DNA of 64,000 nucleotides, from NCBI RefSeq assembly GCF_023898315.1, contig NC_064622.1, forward strand, positions 75,278,387 to 75,342,386. Reading direction: 5' to 3'. Of the stretch, positions 55,972-64,000 are shown one piece after another. The notes under the pieces were generated by a model that was given only the letters and a program-made list of their open reading frames with translations, did no database searches and had not been told where the DNA came from. Numbering within the stretch: the stretch's first letter is position 1; every line of letters begins with the position of its first letter. Made by a program: the position numbers and the translations under genes. The stretch comes from Schistocerca nitens (taxonomy: Eukaryota > Arthropoda > Insecta > Orthoptera > Acrididae).

Positions 55972-56815
55972 CGAGGTGCGTTCAGTAAGTATTTGTTTCT
56001 GAAAGGAGGTTGGTTTCATTCGGGATTCCAATACACCATTTTATTCCCCACTCTTCTGGCTACAAAATTATAACTATCAACATAATATCCGTTCAAGCGC
56101 CGACCTTACGCCACCTTACTGGCAGTGCAAGTATGCCTAAATGGTACCACTGTACAGGTCTACGTCGGAGCCAACGTTCTGCTGCATGAATAACCTCCAC
56201 ATCGTCTACATGCTGCTTCCTGCGGAGTGCATACTACATTTGGCCAAACAGATGGAAGTCGGAAGGTGTGAGACCTGGGCTGCAAGGTGGATGAGGAAGA
56301 ACAAGCAAAAGCAGTTTTGTAAGCTCCTCTCGGGCCGCAGACGTGTGAGGCCTTACGTTTCCATAGAGATGGAGAAATTTGTTTTTATCACCTCGAGTGA
56401 GAGTGTCCGCACGTTCAAACACTGCAGGAGTCACACCTGTGTGCGGTCGGCCGGCGCGCGGGAGATGGTCAGGTTTGTGCGACGTTATTGCGATGATGAC
56501 AGACGCCTCGCCCAAAAACTCACAGTGCTTTTTTTCACTGCCAGGTATTTGTAGACATTCTGCAAGTGCCTACGAATATCTGCGATGCTCTGATTTTCCG
56601 CCAAAAGAAACTCAACGGCAGGTCTCTGCCAGTAGCAAACCTCTGTTACAGACGCCATTTTGAAGGCTACGTTTAGCGCTGCCACCTGTCGGAACTTCAT
56701 GTAACTATCGAGGTTGAAGCGCGAATATTCCACAATGTCCCATAAGAAATTTCACATTTTTTCAGCCTAAACTGGCCGAGAAAAAAATATGTTGCCTTAC
56801 TTATTGAACGCCTTT
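55972..56815 (-). mobile_element. mariner transposon, internally deleted
   Basis: The left terminal repeat cgaggtgcgttcagtaagta is preceded by TA (55970-55971). The right end in reverse is ggcgttcaataagtaaggca, lacking the last few bases and the TA. About 845 bp instead of ~1.3 kb. The middle of the transposase gene is missing. Confidence 0.8.
56090..56673 (-). pseudogene. mariner transposase, internally deleted
   Basis: Starts MASVTEVCYWQRPAVEFLLA (56673), ENQSIADIRRHLQNVY, then SFWARRLSSS. In another frame: RAGRPHTGVTPAVFERADTL, directly followed by LYGNVRPHTSAAREELTKLL, so all sequence between the DNA-binding part and the second catalytic motif is deleted, including the first catalytic Asp. 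The HDN motif itself has become YGN. The third motif survives as SPGLTPSDFHLFGQM. The C-terminal WYHLG…LPVRWRK part is near 56150-56095. Confidence 0.85.
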
Positions 56816-56819
56816 TGTT

Positions 56820-57350
56820 TTTTTCTGTTTAGTTTTAGAAACTGTGCGTCTGAAATGTATCACCGTCTGGATAATTGTACAGAGTGCAGGACCTGACAAA
56901 AGCTATCCCAGACAACACATGTCGCTGAGTCTGTGACATCACGACAGGTATCCATGACTACGTAAATGCAGGCAACATGTGAGAACTGCATAAGCGTGTT
57001 TCTTGTCCCTATGAGTTAACGGAGAAAACTCTGCTCGAAGAACGCAGGATTGCGCGTGCTCGGAAGTTCACGACACCTAATAAAAGAAGAAGAAATTGAG
57101 TTAATCCCCTTTCGAACCATTAGTAAGTGTCTTCCTCGAAACAGTTACCGTAACTTTCAGTCTCTGACGACTTTCCTTAATTCAAGGGCTCCGCCTGATA
57201 TCACGAGTTACTTCATGACTGCAAATGTCGTACAATGTTGATCAGTCATTTAGCCCTATTGCAAGCATCCTATTGTATAAAGATTTTAACCTTATGACAA
57301 ATATAATGAAAACCAATAATTAACAATTATGTCTATTTACAGGTGAATTT
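56820..57350. other. unassigned DNA
   Basis: Nothing recognised. Confidence 0.45.
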
Positions 57351-57556
57351 TGCCGGCCGCTGTTGGCCGAGCGGTTCTGGTGCTACAGTCTGGAACCGCG
57401 CGACCGCTACGGTCGCAGGTTCGAATCCTGCCTCGGGCATGGATGTTTGTGATGTCCTTAGGTTAGTTAGGTTTAAGTAGTTCTAAGTTCTGGGGGACTT
57501 ATGACCTCAGCAGTTGAGTCCCATAGTGCTCAGAGCCATTTGAACCATTTGAACAG
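57351..57556 (+). repeat. tRNA-derived SINE, family A
   Basis: Full-length copy with a small deletion in the head (gcggttctggtgctacagtc). Flanks are only loosely alike (gaattttgcc / tgcattttgc). Confidence 0.92.
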
Positions 57557-58413
57557 CTGCATTTTGCTTTGTTTCTCTGTTATTCTTCATCGTTTGTTGC
57601 GTACATTTGTTTGGAACGAGTTTGATAGGTCAGCTAAACACCTTTCGTTCACGTCTTTCATTACACCGGCATTCGCTCGCCCTGTATGTCGACTATATCC
57701 AAACTTTCCATATATCTTGTTTGAGATTATTTTCTTTATTTCCTCAACGACGGACGGAGAACTGTCACTGCCACCCACGAGTTCATTTTTCATACGAAAC
57801 TTGTTTTTCCTCTCGGTTGTGTTGTTTACTACTATGTTCAAATTATACTCCGACTGATTTTGGAGTCATAGGACTTGTAATACATTTTTGAATAGCAGAA
57901 AATTCACGAGTTAAGACATTTTCTAGGAACGAGAAAAAGATGAGAGCAAATTTAGAAGCTTGCAGCAATTACTTCACTGTACAGTAACCGTCTGTGTGTC
58001 TTTAAAATTCGTACTACTAGAGTAAGAAATAATAGTGACTGAAAAAATACTTCAGACGAATAAATTATCTTCCAATGGCGAAGAAATGAACGTACGCGCA
58101 CCATCAAAAGTACGGTACCTGCTGGCGAGGTTTTTTGTTTTTGTTTTTTTTTCGCACACTATTATCACTATTTAGTGACAGCAGCTGCAGCAGTGCAAGT
58201 ACTACCAGTACTAACTTCATTAGTCCATTGTCAGTATAATTTACTCACACTGTCCCTTCAGACGTTCAAATCATTCTAATACTATCTGTCATATTAAAAT
58301 CGTTATGTCTTAGGTCACTATGATGGAAAAGAGGTACTGTATATATGTAACCCTGATCCGATTAAAAGAGAGTCTAATGGCCCCAGTCAGATCAGGTAAA
58401 ATACATAAATAAA
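57557..58413. other. unassigned DNA
   Basis: No domain in the overlapping 84-118-codon frames at 57501-57891; the first of these reads out of the SINE. Confidence 0.45.
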
Positions 58414-58696
58414 TACAGGGTGTTTCAAAAATGACCGGTATATTTGAAACGGCAATAAAAACTAAACGAGCAGCGATAGAAATACACCGTTTGTTGCAAT
58501 ATGCTTCTAACAACAGTACATTTTCAGGCGGACAAACTTTCGAAATTACAGTAGTTACAATTTTCAACAACAGATGGCGCTGCAAGTGATGTGAAAGATA
58601 TAGAAGACAACGCAGTCTGTGGGTGCGCCATTCTGTACGTCGTCTTTCTGCTGTAAGCGTGTGCTGTTCACAACGTGTAAGTGTGCTGTAGACAAC

Positions 58697-59939
58697 ATGG
58701 TTTATTCCTTAGAACAGAGGATTTTTCTGGTGTTGGAATTCCACCGCCTAGAACACAATGTTGTTGCAACAAGACGATGTTTTCAACGGAGGTTTAATGT
58801 AACCAAAGGACCGAAAAGCGATACAATAAAGGATCTAGAATGAGATTTTCACTCTGCAGCGGAGTGTGCGCTGATATGAAACTTCCTGGCAGATTAAAAC
58901 TGTGTGCCCGACCGAGACTCGAACTCGGTCCCGAGTTCGAGTCTCGGTCGGGCACACAGTTTTAATCTGCCAAGAAGGTTCAATAAAGGATCTGTTTGAA
59001 AAATTTCAACGGACTGGGAACGTGACGGATGAACATGCTGGAAAGGTAGGGCGACCGCGTACGGCAACCACAGAGGGCAACGCGCAGCTAGTGCAGCAGG
59101 TGATCCAACAGCGGCCTCGGGTTTCCGTTCGCCGTGGTGCAGCTGCGGTCCAAATGACGCCAACGTCCACGTATCGTCTCATGCGCCAGAGTTTACACCT
59201 CTATCCATACAAAATTCAAACGCGGCAATCACTCAGCGCCGCTACCATTGCTGCATGAGAGACATTCGCTAACGATATAGTGCACAGGATTGATGACTGC
59301 GATATGCATGTGGGCAGCATTTGGTTTACTGACGAAGCTTATTTTTACCTGGACGGCTTCGTCAATAATCAGAACTGGCGCATATGGGGAACCGAAAAGC
59401 CCCATGTTGCAGTCCCATCGTCCCTGCATCCTCAAAAAGTACTGGTCTGGGCCGCCATGTCTTCCAAACGAATCATTGGCCCATTTTTCAGATCCGAAAC
59501 GATTACTGCATCACGCTATCTGGACATTCTTCGTGAATTTGTGGCGGTACAAACTGCCTTAGACGACACTGCGAACACCTCGTGGTTTAAGCAAGATGGT
59601 GCCCGGCCACATCGCACGGCCGACGTCTTTAATTTCCTGAATGAATATTTCGATGATCGTGTGATTGCTTTGGGCTATCCGAAACATACAGGAGGCGGCG
59701 TGGATTGGCCTCCCTATTCGCCAGACATGAACCCCTGTGACTTCTTTCTGTGGGGACACTTGAAAGACCAGGTGTACCGCCAGAATCCAGAAACAATTGA
59801 ACAGCTGAAGCAGTACATCTCATCTGCATGTGAAGCCATTCCGCCAGACACGTTGTCAAAGATTTCGGGTAATTTCATTCAGAGACTACGCCATATTATT
59901 GCTACGCATGGTGGATATGTGGAAAATATCGTACTATAG
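58697..59939 (+). pseudogene. Tc1/mariner-group transposase, broken by an insertion and a stop
   Basis: N-terminal MVYSLEQRIFLVLEFHRLEH opens a helix-turn-helix domain of the DUF4817 kind found with insect transposases. At 58836 it is cut by a 144-bp insertion plus a 13-bp duplication and resumes as DLFEKFQRTGNVTDEHAGKV, GRPRTATTEG and RPRVSVRRGAAAVQMT. An in-frame TGA at 59256-59258 interrupts it. The catalytic domain follows in the same frame: IWFTDEAYFYLDG (first Asp), WFKQDGARPHRT (second), and PPYSPDMNPCDFFLWG (third). Forty-seven residues separate the second Asp from the CDFF Asp, more than the 34 of mariner. The ending is LRHIIATHGGYVENIVL. Apart from the two lesions the frame is intact. 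Confidence 0.9.
58837..58980. mobile_element. palindromic tRNA-like insertion (family B) in the transposase
   Basis: 144 bp flanked by a perfect 13-bp duplication caataaaggatct (58824-58836 and 58981-58993). The insert starts agaatgagattttcactctg, then a near-perfect inverted repeat: aacttcctggcagattaaaa / ttttaatctgccaagaaggtt outer, accgagactcgaactcgg / ccgagttcgagtctcggt inner, with almost no spacer. The arm is the 3' part of the family B tRNA-like unit. Confidence 0.92.
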
Positions 59940-60122
59940 AGTTTCCGAGACCGCAGCGCCATCTATTGTTGAAAATTGTAACTACTGTAATTTCGAAAGT
60001 TTGTCTGCCTGAAAATGTACTGTTGTCCCAAGCATATTGCAACAAACGGTGTATTTCTATCGCTGCTCGTTTAGTTTTTATTGCCGTTTCAAATATACCG
60101 GTCATTTTTGAAACACCCTGTA

Positions 60123-63100
60123 TGTCACATGTAGTTAGCAGGTGTGGTAACCTGTTCACCACCCACTGGTTCTTAATTTAGATCTTTATTTGCAGGGTAT
60201 TGCTGCTTCATACTCACGTAATCTCCAAGGAGTGCGGTAGTAATGTTACACAACATCCATGAGTACAGTCGATAAAGGAGGAGAACTGTTACAAACTACG
60301 CATATCATTATACTAGACCGAAACGGTGACTTAGGAAGTGATATTTAAACGAATACGATTTATGAAATGTATTTTACAAATATTTCATCTAAGTCGAGCT
60401 TTATGTGAACAGGAATGCTTGTGGAAAAAAAAATACATTCTCAAAGCCAGTCGAAATTGCTAATTTAGTACGTGCTTGATTTTGCCACATTTTGAACTAA
60501 GTACCGCATCGTCCTTCGTCAAGAAGGATGAAAGAAGAATGAGTTAAATGAAAACGGTAGGCATGAAACTCTTCATTAATTAATGAACCTTTGCAATTAC
60601 TCTTTCAGTGCACAGTGCCTTTAGAAAGTCTACTCTTACATCACAGCTGTGCGTCATTCTCGTTATGTCAGACGGAGTAACTTCTGTCGCTGACGAAATG
60701 GTCTCCGGTAAGTGAATAATCAGTGAGTGGTGTACACCCATTACTGCAGACGTACCAACATTGCTCAGAAGGAGGTGTCTGATTGATTTCCATTTTTGTG
60801 AAACCTTTTACGTGTGCCAGTTGCAGAGTAGAAATGTGTAAAGAGGAAACTGAGTCCAGATTACCTGACAACGAAGTATCCACTTAACGACAAAATTTAC
60901 GTCTGTGTCATTGTACAAAGCTAGATGCTGATTCCTTTGAGCAACAAAACCGACGTGAGCGGGTAATGTAAAAATTAAACGACAGCTACGGATTATACGG
61001 GGTGGAGAGGAAACACTAAACTCAAAATTTTAGTTTATTCGGTAGCCGGAAAATATTTTCCTCTGTATTCGGCTGAACAGAAAGTAATTTTGTGCCCGAA
61101 AAAGTCAACCAACTGAAAAACTTACAACGTTGCTCACGAGTTGATCACCCAGGGACAAAATTAATTCCACACAAAACAGCAGCGTAATCATCATCACAAA
61201 TATAGAGTGCTAATCGAGAAGTACTAATCTCTTGAAGAGACTTAACATATTATAGACGTCTTCCCGTTTCGATTGACAGGGTGATAAGGAAATTTTCCCC
61301 CCGTCCCCCATTTTATTAGTTATTAATTCCAAAGCAGAATTAATCACGTCCTCCATATGGTGTGATGGTACTGAGAACCACAATAAGACCGCAGCTAAGA
61401 CAATGCCCTGCCATAGCTTCGAAAATAGGACCACTGACGCTTATTATGCACATCGATTGAGTCCTCTGATAATTCGTTATTTATTAAGGAATTACTACAA
61501 ATTAAATCGTATCTATCTTTTAGTATATGTACGTGAGTGAATTCCTCAGCTTCAGACTGTCGAACTGAAACAGGAGAAAAAATATTACGAGCTCATTCAT
61601 TCGTGGAGGTGTGTGGATTAAGAAGTTCGTATTTATTTTTTACGTGTTCGAAAGGCTGCTCGGTTGCTAGAGGGAAGGAGCTTACATATTGTCACGCAAA
61701 AAAAAAGAAGAAAACCAGAAAAACAAATAGGTGAATGTATTATCAACTAACAGTGTGTCCCCCATTGTTTACTAAGGTCTCCAGCACACTCATCTTTTAC
61801 GAACTGGTGAAGCTGACACACTGTTTTATGTACTGCAGTATTTACACATTTAAAACTACAGAGCGTCACATCAAAGGAAACTGTGAAGTATTCGCTTTTT
61901 TTGTTGACTTGGGATATCTTTATTAATACATGAAAGGTAAATGCCAGCTAGGTATAGAGCTTTCCTCAGCAATGTCTGTGATCCATTCGCATACAGAACC
62001 ACATTCGTCGATAGCGGCAGACGTTCACATGATACGAATCGGGGCGTGATGATGAGACGCTAGTTCTCTTTACTTGGTCCACTACAGTATGCATTGGTGT
62101 TAAGTATCGGTAAACTCATGAATTTTTTTTCGATTTTTTTTTAAAAAGAAAATGTTTGTGTGAAGTGGGCTGTAGAAACTTTCCTCTTGTTGGCTATAGC
62201 GCCGCCCGCCTGGTAGGTGCTGCCGCCTGTGGCGAGATGTGGAAGCTCGGCGGCGTAATCCCTTAGTGCTTGCTTAGGCATGCAGGAGTTCTGCGTTTCT
62301 GTTCGGTAGTACCATAAAAATGGTATTATTATAGTTTTTTCTTTATTTTTTATCCTCTTTCACTCTTTACAGAAGCATTCTGCGAGGAGAAATGCTTTGT
62401 GAATTCTGGTTCATGGAGCAAAACATTCAAGAGTACAACACTCTTTAGTATTCTATCAGCATGCATATTCGTGTGCTGTTGTAGATTACATGCTTCTAGC
62501 CATATTATGTTCAACGCGTTGCTGTCGTTAGCGAAACGTTACAACGACGTACTTGTAAAATAAAATGTATGTTTTCGGTTTAAATGAGAAACAGGGAGAT
62601 TTTAGGTCTTTTTATGTAAATGACGAACCTAATTCCATTAAGAACATTTATACATGAGTTGTAGGAAGTAGAAGGTGCAAGGAAATTATTAACAACTTTC
62701 TTGCCACATTTTCATTATCTAGAGATAATTAGTAACTATGAAGTTGATTTCTGACGTTTCTGGTGAAAGGTGCAAACTTCAGGCTTTCTATTTACAGGAA
62801 CCTTTTGCGAATTACAAAGTTGACTGTATTATTATTTGAAAACAAATTTGAATAGCGAAACACAGTAATTATTAGGCGTTAGACAGCCTTTACTTATAAA
62901 CTAACAGTAAGGGAATTATTTTTATAACGGTCTTCAGGAATACAAAGGTACTTCTTTACTGTTCCAGAATACGTCCTCAGCAAAGGAAAAAAACTAAGGT
63001 TCGACTCTGAAACGGACTTGAGTCAACCTTGGACTATTTAGTAAACCATTCCAGTACTTACAAACTATGTTACAAAGTCCGTACGAGAACGCGAACCTAT

Positions 63101-64000
63101 ATCATTCTGAATATGAGTCCACTATATTAGTTACTGTACACCTTTGTTAGAGTTAATGGAGTTGAGCCATCGGCGTAATTTTGAAGACTTTCTTGTTATG
63201 TTGTTAGTTAAAGTAATCGTTTATTTACCAGTAACGTGAAAGAGGGTAGTGCTTATGACTAGTCACTTCATTCATCTTAGTTGGTGGTAAAGACATATTT
63301 AGATACGTGTACTGTTTATCTACATTGCTGTTATTGTTCAAGTTTGTGCGATCACAGTAGGTCATGTTTACGTATGGAGAAAAAATTAACCGTTAACGTA
63401 AATCTGCCTGGAACTCACTATAAGCGGGACGTGCCGAATTCCGTTTCAATTTCTTGATAAAGATAAGATCCTCTCACGTAAGAGGCGTTGATAAATGTGT
63501 AGATTTTTACAGAAATCAACATTTTGCACTCACGGTCTTACCTATCTTCGTCGATCTACATTTATGGAAGCCTGGTGATCTCTGACTTTCCCCTGTAACT
63601 CATATGTGATTAAAGTGTGTATTGCAACATTCAGTTCTTCAACTTGTGACCAAAAACTAATGTTTTGTTGCTCGTATTTTTACTTTTCAAGTCTTTGGCA
63701 GACAGGTTTATAGCGTGTTTTAAATATCTGGCGCTTTCTACTACCATCGTCGAGAATATTAGAGCGTGATTTCTTAGACTAATGCAAACTGAGCGTCGTT
63801 TTACCGAGAATTACATTCATATCTCATCAGGCTGTTATTTTAAATCAGATGATGGGAAAATCTGAGTACCGGCGAAGTAACGGTAATGTTTTTGGAAGCG
63901 ACAGAAGAAATGGCATCTCTCGATAACAAAGCAAGAAGCGAACAAGTTGTGTATCACATATATCCAGCAACACTCGAACGTACCCTACACCAGACAAACG
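60123..64000. other. unassigned DNA, no gene or repeat recognised
   Basis: 3.9 kb with short frames only, none longer than 75 codons and none with a known motif. A brief GC-rich patch at 62196-62260 (gcgccgcccgcctggtaggt, tgtggcgagatgtgg) stands out from an AT-rich background. I see no terminal repeats. Confidence 0.5.

Larger units (their letters stand above)
58416..60120 (+). mobile_element. Tc1/mariner-group transposon with ~170-bp TIRs, 1,705 bp
   Basis: Begins cagggtgtttcaaaaatgac and ends with its reverse complement; flanked by TA at 58414-58415 and 60121-60122. The arms 58416-58584 and 59954-60120 match over their whole length with only a handful of differences, including the inner end cagatggcgctgc / gcagcgccatct. 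The transposase occupies 58697-59939 in one orientation. Long TIRs are unusual, because most mariner TIRs are ~30 bp. The good match of the arms suggests a fairly recent insertion. Confidence 0.95.

Noticed and set aside
55535-56002. 155-codon plus-strand frame
   Set aside because: It lies opposite to the mariner-like C-terminal remnant, and its own translation has no recognisable domain.

Overview
This window is eukaryotic, almost certainly insect, and best explained as intergenic or intronic DNA from a large grasshopper/locust genome. The inference rests on about fifteen copies of one tRNA-derived SINE whose body (…tgggacttaacatctgaggt…) I associate with Schistocerca, plus 5S-rRNA-derived SINEs and many decayed Tc1/mariner and RTE/CR1-type elements. 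I see no intron-exon host gene, no rRNA locus, no functional tRNA and no bacterial-type operon. Nearly every recognisable open frame belongs to a mobile element.

Layout. 1-9.6 kb: mostly unique DNA with SINEs, two decayed Tc1-like transposons (3.3-4.9 kb minus, 8.6-9.6 kb plus), and a 5S-type SINE inserted inside a tRNA-type SINE. 10-25 kb: non-LTR retrotransposon fragments (10.2, 12.0, 16.0-17.5, 20.3-21.7, 22.6-23.5, 24.7 kb), a long foldback element at 15.3-15.8 kb, SINEs, and a GC-rich block at 23.7-24.3 kb. 25-36 kb: two copies of a CR1/Jockey-like LINE (27.6-28.8 kb minus; 32.8-35.2 kb plus, the latter split by a 1.13-kb mariner), an RTE fragment inside a SINE (30.4-31.4 kb), a GC-rich block (29.4-30.4 kb), a ~960-bp terminal-inverted-repeat element (31.7-32.6 kb), and a scrambled Tc1-like copy (35.4-36.2 kb).

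36.7-46.0 kb: a 9,234-bp Ty3/gypsy-type LTR retrotransposon on the minus strand, with 722-bp LTRs that look identical by eye, a 4-bp target duplication, a recognisable primer site and polypurine tract, a gag fragment and a pol fragment (RT C-terminal half, RNase H, integrase). The 3' part of gag, protease and the RT N-terminal half are missing. A 3.9-kb non-coding stretch carrying three tandem-repeat arrays lies between pol and the 3' LTR. It is therefore a young but non-autonomous insertion.

46-64 kb: a foldback element (47.8 kb), a pair of 170-bp LTR-like direct repeats (48.7-49.6 kb), a third Tc1-like family (49.7-50.9 kb), an inverted tRNA-like pair (51.1-51.4 kb), nested SINEs (52.2-52.6 kb), four mariner-like remnants, and a 1,705-bp Tc1/mariner-group transposon with ~170-bp terminal inverted repeats whose transposase frame was broken by a palindromic tRNA-like insertion. 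The last 3.9 kb has nothing I recognise.

The elements do not form a pathway; their nesting gives a relative chronology. The most noteworthy structures are the internally deleted LTR element with its repeat-rich 3' region, the recurring hairpin-forming tRNA-like insertions, the long-TIR transposon, and the candidate short LTR element at 48.7-49.6 kb.
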